From: Pelotomaculum_C sp050950345
GTDB taxonomy: Bacteria > Bacillota > Desulfotomaculia > Desulfotomaculales > Pelotomaculaceae
DNA length: 64,000 nucleotides
NCBI GenBank assembly: GCA_050950345.1
Contig: JBMNHK010000007.1
Span: forward strand, 434,001 to 498,000
Direction of reading: 5' to 3'
The notes beneath the pieces are model-generated. The model made no database searches, was not told the origin of the DNA, and saw nothing but the letters and a program-made list of their open reading frames with translations. The translations under genes were made by a program, and so were the position numbers. Numbering within the stretch: the first letter of the stretch is position 1; each line of letters starts with the position of its first letter. Positions 50,086-58,609 of the stretch are shown here, piece by piece.

Positions 50086-50898
50086 ATGGCCCGCAATTTT
50101 ATCGGTACTATTCGCATACGCAAACGCCACCTGGTCGCACTGGTGGCAGTGGTGTTTTTGGCTTTGTTTTTGGCGCGGCTGGTTGAGGAGCGGACTTACC
50201 TCCAAACTATTAGAACCATGGCCCCGGCAGTAGAACAACGTGTGGTTGTGGTGGATGCCGGCCATGGCGGAGACGATCCCGGTGAAAGAGGCAAGGGCGG
50301 CATTGTGGAAAAAGACATCACCCTGGCGGTGGCCAAAAAACTGGCGGATCATTTGACCCAGGGCGGGGCAAAAGTGCTAATGACCCGGGAAACCGATACC
50401 GATCTCAGCGACCCGGCCACGGTGGGGGCCGCGGCCAAAATGATGGAAAGCCTGCAGCGGCGTGTGGCGCTGGCCAACGATAACCAGGCGGAACTGTTCC
50501 TGAGCATCCACGTCAACAGCTTTTCCGACAAGGAGAAGTGCGGCGCCCAGACCTATGTGCAGCAGGGTATGAAAAAAAGCCTGCTGGCAGGCCGTTTTAT
50601 CCAGGAAGCGCTGGCAGGCCGGCTTAACAACACCAAAAGCGATCAGCCGGTAGAGGTGGACTACTACATCACCAAAAACACCACCATGCCGGCGGTAGTC
50701 ATCGAAGTGGGTTTCCTCAGCAACGACGCCGAAGCGAGGCTTTTGATGGATGAGAGCTACCAGGAAAGGGTGGCCGGTGCCATCTATGCAGGTGTGCTTA
50801 AATATTTTGCCCAGGAGCCCCTTTTCCAGGAGAACAGCGAAAGAGAAGAGATCATTGAGACTTTTAAGGCCAACACCTCAAAACCCCTTCACCCATAA
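50086..50898 (+). CDS. cwlD: N-acetylmuramoyl-L-alanine amidase CwlD
   Basis: A 270-residue protein. A signal-anchor (about 15-31) comes first, then an amidase_3 domain with zinc ligands H60 (VDAGHGG), E75 (IVEKDI) and the His in FLSIHVNSF, and the catalytic Glu in VIEVGFLSN. CwlD makes muramic-lactam in the spore cortex, and its place near rpsI is conserved in spore formers. AAAGGAG precedes ATG 50086. The gene supports a sporulating host. Confidence 0.9.
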   Translation: MARNFIGTIRIRKRHLVALVAVVFLALFLARLVEERTYLQTIRTMAPAVEQRVVVVDAGHGGDDPGERGKGGIVEKDITLAVAKKLADHLTQGGAKVLMTRETDTDLSDPATVGAAAKMMESLQRRVALANDNQAELFLSIHVNSFSDKEKCGAQTYVQQGMKKSLLAGRFIQEALAGRLNNTKSDQPVEVDYYITKNTTMPAVVIEVGFLSNDAEARLLMDESYQERVAGAIYAGVLKYFAQEPLFQENSEREEIIETFKANTSKPLHP

Positions 50899-50934
50899 GA
50901 TTTTTGAGATCAATAATCAAATTACTTAAATGCG

Positions 50935-50964
50935 AAAACCGCTCCACAGGGGCGGTTTTTTTTT
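50935..50964 (+). terminator. Intrinsic terminator after cwlD
   Basis: AAAACCGCTCC (50935-50945) pairs with GGGGCGGTTTT (49949-type arm at 50949-50959) on a 3-base loop, followed by a run of T. The stretch from here to the IS element holds nothing else I can identify. Confidence 0.85.
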
Positions 50965-51073
50965 GGGGGTTAGCTGTAGGGCGAGTTTTTGTCCCTTGCT
51001 TAAAAAATTATTTGGATTAAAAGGATTTTATTGGTCGCATGTTGAAATCTGTTCCTTTACATTTAATTATTGG

Positions 51074-52634
51074 TTATTAACTCAACTTTCGCAGGACGAA
51101 AGTTGAAGCCGATCCTTTAAAAATGCGGGCAGACAGGAAATGAACTCTTGAATTAAATCCTGTAAAGCACGATCTGTTATTGTAAGATACTTCCTCAAGG
51201 TGTTTTTAAATATTGTCAGTATCAGTTGAAATGCCTCTGTAAAACTAATATCTTTTAGCTCATCACAGCAAAGATAAAATAGGTTGCCGAGTGTCCGCGG
51301 GTCCTTTGATTCCCGGTTTTCTAGGGCGAGCATGATGTAGCGGCAGAACACGATTGTGGTATGGGCCACCATTGAATCATAAGATCTCCCCTGGAACTCC
51401 TTGGCAAGTTTCAAAAATGATTTGGTGGTTTTAAAAAACACTTCGATGTTCCAGCGTTTACCGTAGATTTGGATGATTTCTTCATCGGTTAACTCTAAAT
51501 CAGTTGTAAGCAATGCCAACCATTTTTTTGACCTGTTCGGGTCCCGTACAAATAAGATCCGGGCCGGTACGGGATTACCATTAGAATCATTGCCGATAAC
51601 AACAAAGGCATTTGCTAATATCTTAGCCCTGCCAGGTTTTTTGAGGAGTTCCTTGTAAAGGGTATCAAGATTCATCTTTTCCCCTTTATAAGTGTACAGA
51701 ACCTTTTTCATTGATTTAAGCATGCATATCACATGGAGACGGTGCTCACGAACCTTACAGATAATGGCCGGAAAGGCGAACCAACTGTCAAAAAGAAGAT
51801 ACCTTGCCTTGATACCATGTTCCTGAGCTTGACGTAAGAGGTCAAACATTACTTCGGTAGACTTTTTGATACTTTCCATCCTTCTTTTGTAGCCAGTGGT
51901 ACGCTTATCAAGCCTTTGGTTAATTCCACACAGCCGGTTATGTTCATTTTCGGAACTGAGCAGGGAAAAGGCGACCGGTAGAAAAGTATTGCCGTCTGAC
52001 CAACCTAGTGTAAGCATCCTAAAACCAAGGACATACTTGTGTTCAACATGATCCCGCACCCTGGCCAGCAATTCAACGGCTTTGCTCCTGTTGCGGCTGT
52101 AGAGAGAGTCATCAAGGATAAGGACATTCTTCCAGCTGTGAGGCTTCAAAGGCTCAATGGTTTCTTTAATGATAGTTGAACTTAGGGTAAGTAAAAATTT
52201 TCGCCAATTATACCGACATGAATTTAAAAACCGATATATTGTATCCTTCTGCGGCATGCCGGAGTCAGTTTCGGATTGCAATGTACGATAGAGGTTCTTG
52301 CCACTAAATACAAGCAGAAAAATGAACTTAAAAATTTCCAGACAGCTAAAACCCTTTGTTTTTCGAAAGTTGCAGCGGCGTAATTTTTTGCTAATTTCAT
52401 ACTTGGCAAAAAAATTATCCACGCGAGAGTTAAATTGTTTTTCAACTGCATATTGGTCTGGTAAAATAGATTTCATAAAGACATCCTTTCGTCTTGTTGG
52501 AATGGTTTTTTGTCAATTCTATTTTACCAAGACGAGGGTGTCTTTTGTTGTTTTCTACTAAAATAAAATCGCAATTAAGCCAATTATATCAAGGCTTTAT
52601 GGCTATTTTTCAAGTGAGAAAGTTGAGTTATTAA
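51074..52634. mobile_element. IS4-family insertion sequence with target duplication
   Basis: The element spans 51081-52627 (1547 bp). It is bounded by 10-bp inverted repeats CTCAACTTTC (51081-51090) and GAAAGTTGAG (52618-52627) and flanked by a direct repeat TTATTAA (51074-51080 and 52628-52634). The ends and the intact transposase suggest recent arrival. It sits between the cwlD terminator and the polysaccharide locus. Confidence 0.88.
51082..52476 (-). CDS. IS4-family transposase
   Basis: A full-length 464-residue DDE transposase. Catalytic residues are D122 or D123 (LILDDSLYS), D230 (LLFDSWF) and E345, within the IS4 YREK signature Y338-x2-R341-x3-E345-x6-K352. It ends inside the terminal repeat. 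Nothing looks broken, so the element may be active. Confidence 0.9.
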   Translation of the reverse strand: MKSILPDQYAVEKQFNSRVDNFFAKYEISKKLRRCNFRKTKGFSCLEIFKFIFLLVFSGKNLYRTLQSETDSGMPQKDTIYRFLNSCRYNWRKFLLTLSSTIIKETIEPLKPHSWKNVLILDDSLYSRNRSKAVELLARVRDHVEHKYVLGFRMLTLGWSDGNTFLPVAFSLLSSENEHNRLCGINQRLDKRTTGYKRRMESIKKSTEVMFDLLRQAQEHGIKARYLLFDSWFAFPAIICKVREHRLHVICMLKSMKKVLYTYKGEKMNLDTLYKELLKKPGRAKILANAFVVIGNDSNGNPVPARILFVRDPNRSKKWLALLTTDLELTDEEIIQIYGKRWNIEVFFKTTKSFLKLAKEFQGRSYDSMVAHTTIVFCRYIMLALENRESKDPRTLGNLFYLCCDELKDISFTEAFQLILTIFKNTLRKYLTITDRALQDLIQEFISCLPAFLKDRLQLSSCES

Positions 52635-52729
52635 GTATGCAATATGGTATTTTATGTAATTTCCCAATGTGGACATAGTGTTGAATTTTGCAAACCCTTC
52701 TAAATTTACAACTAGCATTGGAGGAAATT

Positions 52730-52983
52730 ATGCATAAATCCAGCTTTGCCGACGTTAATATTATACAAATACTGGTGGATATTATATTTTTAGTGCTTAC
52801 ATTTGGCATTAGTTATCTTATTGCTGCTCAGTTTACAACACTATATGAGATAACGGAATATTTTTGGATATTAATAGTCTATGTGCCTATTTGGGTGTTT
52901 TTTATGGCCTTTCAAGGGATGTATGATAGAACAACCTTTTAAATTGGATTCTCCGGGCCCGGCCTTATTTAAACAAAAACGTG
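52730..52983 (+). pseudogene. Remnant of a polyprenyl-phosphate sugar transferase
   Basis: An N-terminal membrane part (MHKSSFADVNIIQILVDIIF, to about 52942) has AAATTGGAGGAAATT before its ATG. It then shifts frame into LDSPGPALFKQKR, the loop typical of the catalytic domain of bacterial sugar-phosphate transferases (PF02397-type), which normally lies over 200 residues further on. The rest is gone and other sequence follows after 52983. This gene would have started repeat-unit synthesis. Both a large internal deletion and a 3' loss are inferred. Confidence 0.7.
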
Positions 52984-54146
52984 ACGTTATTGGCTATTAC
53001 GCCTTTGCCGGTGATGCCATAGCCTATATTAACATGGCCGGTATTGGTGATCTCGTTCCCCTCAATAACAATGTTTGTGTAGTTATCCTGGTCATATGAT
53101 TTAATGACCGTAGTATATGCTGTGGCAGATGCTCTTGTGTTGATTGTATTGTTGGTTATCCTCACATTATCCAGCTGGGATACTGTGTCCATGTTTTGCC
53201 CCACCTGAAATATGGTACAGGCGATGTCACCGGTGGTGATTGTGTTGCCGTCAAATATAACATTTTTTGTACTGGCTGTGCTGTGCTTATTAAACTCTCC
53301 GGCAAAAGCATCAATGAGCACATCGGGTATCCTCCCGTATGCCGTAATAGAGTTATTGCGCACGGTCACATCCCTGACCAGGCCCACACAGCCCCATACA
53401 GCGATGGCCTCGTCATTGCTATTCTTTTCGATGGTATTGCTTTCCAATACCACATTCTCCGTCGCGTTAGCCGGATCGGCCCCATCCCCTGTCAAACACC
53501 TGACCATCACTGCCGCGCCGCTTTCAGTTCCGGTATCATTTTTGATATAACAATTCCTGATCAGGACATTTTTGCAGCCTGCATAGAGATCAATATTTGA
53601 ACCGCTGACGCCGTTTCCTTGCACGATAAAATCACAATCCTCAAGGATCAGCTTCTTCACATTGGCCATACCCAACAAGGTATGAATCGAATTGCTGTTA
53701 TTTTTGTCCATGATAAAGGTAAGGCCGCGAATTGTGATTTCATCCGCGGTGGCGCTGTCGTATGCCTGGCTGAAGTGCTCATTCATGACGGCAAACTCAC
53801 TTTCAGGATAACATTTCCCTTTTTGGAAACTATCATCAATTAATATTCTGGACTGCCCCCTTATTCCCTCCAGCACAATCCCATTTTTTAGCTTTAATGT
53901 TGAGACAAGAGCATAGTCTCCTGCCGGAATAAACACGTAGTCCGATACGGCCAGCTGCTGGCGAAGCAGTGAAAAATCATCCCCCGGCAAAATGTCAGCC
54001 GTCGCCCACAACCTCTCACAGGCTGTCCACATCACCAATCCAACAGCGAGTACCCCCATACATATAACTGGTATGATCCATTCATACAGCTTTTTTTCCT
54101 TCCTGATGTCCTTTGCCTCCCTTTGTATTAGCGGTAAATAAGGCAA
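52965..54146 (-). CDS. Right-handed beta-helix repeat protein, membrane-anchored
   Basis: A 393-residue protein. One N-terminal membrane anchor (about 22-42) is followed by a parallel beta-helix with repeats such as ENVVLESNTIEKN, RDVTVRNNSITAYG and DNVRITNNTINTR. Beta-helix proteins in such loci often act on or bind glycans; the activity here is unknown. The TTG start at 54146 lies 65 bases inside the preceding gene and is uncertain. The last residues (about TFLFK) are encoded in the sugar-transferase remnant on the other strand, so its natural C-terminus may be lost. Confidence 0.65.
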   Translation of the reverse strand: MPYLPLIQREAKDIRKEKKLYEWIIPVICMGVLAVGLVMWTACERLWATADILPGDDFSLLRQQLAVSDYVFIPAGDYALVSTLKLKNGIVLEGIRGQSRILIDDSFQKGKCYPESEFAVMNEHFSQAYDSATADEITIRGLTFIMDKNNSNSIHTLLGMANVKKLILEDCDFIVQGNGVSGSNIDLYAGCKNVLIRNCYIKNDTGTESGAAVMVRCLTGDGADPANATENVVLESNTIEKNSNDEAIAVWGCVGLVRDVTVRNNSITAYGRIPDVLIDAFAGEFNKHSTASTKNVIFDGNTITTGDIACTIFQVGQNMDTVSQLDNVRITNNTINTRASATAYTTVIKSYDQDNYTNIVIEGNEITNTGHVNIGYGITGKGVIANNVTFLFK

Positions 54147-55407
54147 CTAGCGCCCAAATATACCACTGGCAAACCGTCATATCGATAATGTTATCCGCTA
54201 AACTCATCAGGTAAAAAACAGCCACGAAGATAAATACAACCAGATAGTTCCCGGCCTTATTGCTCAATATGCTTCTGAGAGTGTTGAATTGGAGCACCAG
54301 GTACGAACCCAGCCCGACAATCCCCGTTTCAAGCAGTAATTTGAGATAGTCATTATGAGCTTCGATATTCCAGTTAAGGACATTTGAACTGAGTTCTTTA
54401 AAGGAACCGATCCCATGGCCCAATAAGGGTTTGATAAAGAATAAGAAGCCCATGCTCTTCCAGATTGTAAACCTTACCGCGAGAGAGCTCTGTTCCACGT
54501 CGCTGCTCAGCACATTGGCAAACCTGTCCGCAATACTCTGATAGAAGGGGCTGATGGCCAGGAGCAGCAAAGCGCTATAACCCAGTTTAGACGACAGAGG
54601 AAGCTTGCTCATAACCAGACAGCTTACGACAATTAAGGCCAGGCCGAGCCATGCTCCTCTGGTATAGGTGTTATATAACTCGAAGAGGCTCAATAAAACG
54701 ATCAAATACAAAAAAAGATTCTTTTTATTATATCGTATTAAATATATGAGCACAGTAACAATTATGATCACCAGAAAAAAGGCGAAAACATTTGGGTGGG
54801 CCAGTGTCCCCTTTAAGCGGTTAAGGCCGGCCTCCGCATAATAGCTGGTTATCTGGCCTGAAGAAAAAATGTATTGATACAACCCTACCGCCAGGGGAAT
54901 AATTGCTGAAGCAATAATCCCTTTCATAACCGTTCGATCAAAATTTTCAATCTTTTCGCTTAAATAATATACGATCAGGTAAATACACAGGATGCTTATG
55001 AATTTAATGACATAAACGAGCCCGAAATGATAATTCCCGGGAATTACTGAACTAATAATCCCAATAGCAATAAAAGCATAAAAACTCAGGGCAATGTTGT
55101 TTTTAATAAATATTTTATTAGTTATCAAATAGGCCGCAATTACAATAACAGAGTAAGCTGCAAACAAACTGGAAACGCTGATATCAATGGCACTGATCCT
55201 TATGCTGGTTTCCATAAAAGCATCTACGCTACTGCGGAAAATAAGCAGCAAAAGAACTCCCAGCTTGATATCAATGATGGAGATAACGAGGAGGGCGACA
55301 GAAACTAGAATGAATATTGTGAGTTTAAAGTCGAATTTAACAAGCACCAGCAATGCTATGCTTATTACAGCAAACAGGCCCGAAACAATCCATTCTTTTG
55401 CACTCAA
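54082..55407 (-). CDS. O-antigen ligase/polymerase family membrane protein (Wzy/WaaL-like)
   Basis: A 441-residue protein with about twelve hydrophobic segments. Typical Wzy_C features are YTRGAWLGLA, and GHGIGSFKEL followed by EAHNDYLKLLLETGIVGLG. It should polymerise or ligate lipid-linked repeat units outside the membrane. TTG start. It is the second gene of a minus-strand set and overlaps the beta-helix gene. Confidence 0.85.
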   Translation of the reverse strand: MSAKEWIVSGLFAVISIALLVLVKFDFKLTIFILVSVALLVISIIDIKLGVLLLLIFRSSVDAFMETSIRISAIDISVSSLFAAYSVIVIAAYLITNKIFIKNNIALSFYAFIAIGIISSVIPGNYHFGLVYVIKFISILCIYLIVYYLSEKIENFDRTVMKGIIASAIIPLAVGLYQYIFSSGQITSYYAEAGLNRLKGTLAHPNVFAFFLVIIIVTVLIYLIRYNKKNLFLYLIVLLSLFELYNTYTRGAWLGLALIVVSCLVMSKLPLSSKLGYSALLLLAISPFYQSIADRFANVLSSDVEQSSLAVRFTIWKSMGFLFFIKPLLGHGIGSFKELSSNVLNWNIEAHNDYLKLLLETGIVGLGSYLVLQFNTLRSILSNKAGNYLVVFIFVAVFYLMSLADNIIDMTVCQWYIWALVALFTANTKGGKGHQEGKKAV

Positions 55408-55464
55408 GATCTTTAACCCTTATTATTGTATTTTATGGCTGTATGTAGCTGTATGTATATCAGG

Positions 55465-56082
55465 TTAAAAATATTTGCCGCTTTTATTAACTATAACCCC
55501 TAAAATATTTGGGTTAACTCTCTCTAAAGATTCCTTGCAGCGGATTACTTTCTTGCGGTCCAGCTTGCCGGCCTGCACCACAAAAATACTCGTGTCGGCA
55601 TATTTTGCTAATACCAGCGCATCTGATGAATCTGATATAGCCGGTGAATCGATGAGGATATAATCATATACTTCCTTCAAATTGGCAAACATTTCCCTGC
55701 ATCTTGCTGAATCCAATAAAGTGTTAAAATTCACCTTCTGGAAGCCGGCAAGCATAAAATGCAGCATGTTGTTTTTACTCTCTTTGATTGCATCCTTAAG
55801 GGGAATCTCCGTTGTCAGGTAATCTGATATGCCTTTGCTGTTTATTAGTTTAAAAAACTCATGTACCCCTGGTCTATGCAGGTTGAAATCGATAATGAGA
55901 GTCTTTTTGCGGCTGTCGGCCAGTATTTTCGCCAGGTTGGCTGTTATAAAGGTTTTTCCTTCTCTGGCCAGGGTACTGGTAATTAAAATTGATTTTATGC
56001 CTGGTTGCATAGCTGCCTGAATATTGCTGATGATTCTTCTCAGCTCTTCAATATTAGAGTTGTACGACTTTTTCCTGGTCAT
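55465..56082 (-). CDS. BY-kinase-like (CpsD/CapB) ATPase, degenerate motifs
   Basis: A 205-residue MinD/ParA-fold ATPase of the bacterial tyrosine-kinase type. Walker A is STLAREGKT (36-44), lacking the PGEGK of active kinases. Walker A' is IIDFNLHRP (63-71), with N67 where active enzymes have Asp. Walker B is ILIDSPA (about 141-147). The C-terminal Tyr cluster is reduced to one Tyr. It usually pairs with a CpsC/Wzz activator, here truncated. ATG 56082 has AAGGAG. It may be a regulatory or inactive remnant. Confidence 0.78.
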   Translation of the reverse strand: MTRKKSYNSNIEELRRIISNIQAAMQPGIKSILITSTLAREGKTFITANLAKILADSRKKTLIIDFNLHRPGVHEFFKLINSKGISDYLTTEIPLKDAIKESKNNMLHFMLAGFQKVNFNTLLDSARCREMFANLKEVYDYILIDSPAISDSSDALVLAKYADTSIFVVQAGKLDRKKVIRCKESLERVNPNILGVIVNKSGKYF

Positions 56083-56548
56083 TAGTCAATTCTCCTTGCG
56101 TCCAATAATGCTGCTTCATCTTTTTCAGGTAACCCAGGCAGGGCAGTCCAAGGTATCTTACCACATCCGCCTCCGTAACAATAGTAGGTTGCAGGTAGTT
56201 CAATAACAAAGCCAGGCTGGCGGATAAGATCAAGCCTGCCAGTAAAGCTGCCAGGATTATGGCTGCGCCCTTACTATTTAACGTTATACTATCAATAGAA
56301 GGCTGATCCACGGCTTTGATGGACATGGGAATATATTGAGGCGTAATTTCAAGAAAGGTCTGGCTGACCGCGTTGGCCAGAGCGATAACCGATTCAGGGG
56401 TCTCGCTGCTGACGTTGATAATGATGATCCTGTTGGCGACGGATGTAACACGAACTAACTGTTGAATCTCTTTGTAGTCCATATCATCCCTGATATAAGA
56501 ACTCACCTGCTTGGCAAAAGTGTTTGATTTAACAATTACTTCTATGGT
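56054..56548 (-). pseudogene. Chain-length regulator (CpsC/Wzz-like), N-terminally truncated
   Basis: The C-terminal 150 or so residues remain: VKSNTFAKQVSSYIRDD, ANRIIIINVSSETPESVIALANAVS, a proline-containing stretch, then a membrane helix IILAALLAGLILSASLALLL and a short cytosolic tail. The first membrane helix and most of the outer domain are missing. The open frame begins right after a stop at 56549, where a divergent glycosyltransferase gene begins. It overlaps the kinase-like gene by 29 bases, as a coupled pair would. Confidence 0.72.
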
Positions 56549-57551
56549 TTACAACGTTGAAAGATACTTACATCAATGTATTGATTCAATTATGCAGCAG
56601 ACGAAGCAGAATTTTGAATTGATCCTGGTAAACGACGGTTCCAGAGACAAAAGCGGCGAGATATGTGAGGAATACCGGAGCAAATATCCGGATCAAATCA
56701 CGGTCATCCATCAGGAGAACCGGGGGCTGCTGCTGACAAGGCGAACAGCTATTGCTAGGGCCCGTGGTGATTTTGTCATCTTCGTGGATTCTGATGATTA
56801 TTTGCGAGGGGATGCCCTTGAGGTAATTGAACAGGCAATCAACCGGTATGAGGCCGATTTGGTGCTGTACAAGTATGCCCGTGTTACAGATGAAGGGAGG
56901 GTGACAGAGTCTAAGGCGGAGTTTTTCCATGGTGAAGTTTTTACGAAAGATAATAAAAAAAGAGTATATGAGCGTATTATGGAGGGTGCTTTAAACAGCC
57001 TGTGTATAAAAGCGGTAAAACTAAACCTCATCGATGTGGAGCGGGATTATTCTGTCATGAGCCATGTAAGTGACGGGGAGGATCTGCTCCAGTCCTTACC
57101 CATGCTCACGTATGCTGAAAGAATAGTCTATCTGGATGAAGCATTATATTTTTACAGATACAATACTGCGAGCATCATGCATACTTTCAACCCTGGTAAG
57201 GTTGAGTCCATAATAACGGTAGAAAGCCAGCTAATGCAATATATGGTTAAATGGGGCATGGATGACGCGCATGGTTGGGAACTTTTGTATAACCACCGGC
57301 TCCAGTTAATTCAAGCAGTTATCTGGCAAATAGTATTAGCGACTGAGTTAAGTGATGGGGAAAGGATGCGATACTTGCATGAGCTCTCCGGTGAGCCTTT
57401 TTTTGTGGAAGCGTATGATGGGGCAACTGATCCTGTTCTGAAGCCGGTTTGGCGGTTGGTGATGTTGCTTATGAGAAAAGGCAGGATTAAGACGATCAAC
57501 ATGCTCATCAAAGCATATCAAGCATTGCCTTACAGGAAAACTAAAAAATAA
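56511..57551 (+). CDS. Family 2 glycosyltransferase
   Basis: A 346-residue GT-A protein. VYNVERYLHQCIDSIMQQT, LVNDGSRDKSGEICEEY and FVDSDDYLRGDALEV hold the nucleotide-sugar motifs, including DSDD for the metal. It transfers a sugar to the growing repeat unit. The start is unclear: TTG 56511 has no ribosome binding site and lies on the truncated wzz remnant, so the 5' end may have been lost or remade. Confidence 0.82.
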   Translation: MAKVFDLTITSMVYNVERYLHQCIDSIMQQTKQNFELILVNDGSRDKSGEICEEYRSKYPDQITVIHQENRGLLLTRRTAIARARGDFVIFVDSDDYLRGDALEVIEQAINRYEADLVLYKYARVTDEGRVTESKAEFFHGEVFTKDNKKRVYERIMEGALNSLCIKAVKLNLIDVERDYSVMSHVSDGEDLLQSLPMLTYAERIVYLDEALYFYRYNTASIMHTFNPGKVESIITVESQLMQYMVKWGMDDAHGWELLYNHRLQLIQAVIWQIVLATELSDGERMRYLHELSGEPFFVEAYDGATDPVLKPVWRLVMLLMRKGRIKTINMLIKAYQALPYRKTKK

Positions 57552-57618
57552 TTACTGCAGACAAATGCGCTGGTATGGCCTGCAAGTTTGATACAGTTAA
57601 AGGATACATGGTGAAAAA

Positions 57619-58572
57619 ATGAGTCAATTGATGGTAAGTATTTGTTGTGCAGCATATAACCACGAAGAGTATATTGCGGCAGCCCTGGATGGTTTTTTGA
57701 TGCAGAAAGCCGATTTTTCCTACGAAATTTTGGTGCATGATGATGCATCCACAGATAATACAGCGAAGATCATCAAAGAATATGAGCAGAATTATCCAGA
57801 TATAATCAAGCCAATATATCAGACAGAAAATCAATACTCTAAAAAGGTCAAAATCAGCTCTGCTTATAATTTCCCCAGGGCAAAAGGCAAGTACATTGCC
57901 TGGTGTGAAGGCGATGATTATTGGACTGATCCCTTAAAACTACAGACGCAAGTTGATTATATGGAAGCGCACCCGGAATGCAGTTTGTGTGCACATGCCG
58001 CCGAACAGCGTACAGCCGACGGCAAGCTGCTTCAATACATCAGGCCCTCGATGCATGATAAATCATTTTCAGTGGCGGAAATCATTGAAGGCGGCGGTGG
58101 CTTGTTTGCTACTAATTCATTGATGTTTCCAGCGGCATTAGTGCAAGAGGTGCCGGATTTCTATATCGATGCCCCTGTGGGGGATGCCCCCTTGATGATC
58201 TATCTGGCCCTGCAAGGCGATGTGTACTACATAGACCGCTGTATGTCGGCATATCGTTTTATGGCGGAAGGCTCCTGGTCAAAAAAAACTTACAACAATG
58301 ACGCAAAGCATATGGAGCATGCCGCAAGGATGATCGCCATGTATCAAGAAATCGATGAATATACGGAGCACCGCTATGCCGCCGCGATTCACGAAATAGC
58401 ATTATTTTATGAATTTATGATCTGGCGGCTGAAGAGGGATCTCAAGCAAATCCGGTCAGATAAATACAGGAGATTTTATAATGAGTTAACTGGGAAAGAA
58501 AAGGCCGGGATTTTCATAAAGGCATATTTTCCATTTTTGCTCAAGCTGTGGAGAAAAATTAAAGGGAAATAG
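57619..58572 (+). CDS. Family 2 glycosyltransferase
   Basis: A 317-residue GT-A protein. VSICCAAYNHEEYIAAALDG, LVHDDASTDNTAKII and CEGDDYWTDPLKLQTQVDYM are typical of GT2 enzymes in polysaccharide loci. Its donor and acceptor are unknown. It follows the previous GT2 by 67 bases in the same direction. The ribosome binding site is weak. Confidence 0.85.
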   Translation: MSQLMVSICCAAYNHEEYIAAALDGFLMQKADFSYEILVHDDASTDNTAKIIKEYEQNYPDIIKPIYQTENQYSKKVKISSAYNFPRAKGKYIAWCEGDDYWTDPLKLQTQVDYMEAHPECSLCAHAAEQRTADGKLLQYIRPSMHDKSFSVAEIIEGGGGLFATNSLMFPAALVQEVPDFYIDAPVGDAPLMIYLALQGDVYYIDRCMSAYRFMAEGSWSKKTYNNDAKHMEHAARMIAMYQEIDEYTEHRYAAAIHEIALFYEFMIWRLKRDLKQIRSDKYRRFYNELTGKEKAGIFIKAYFPFLLKLWRKIKGK

Positions 58573-58609
58573 AACGCATCGGAAGGATGCTACATAAAGT
58601 GGTATTTTT

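Noticed and set aside
53196..53843. Plus-strand open frames across the beta-helix gene
   Set aside because: The minus-strand frame has clear repeat structure and a membrane anchor; the plus-strand frames have no motif and no ribosome binding site.
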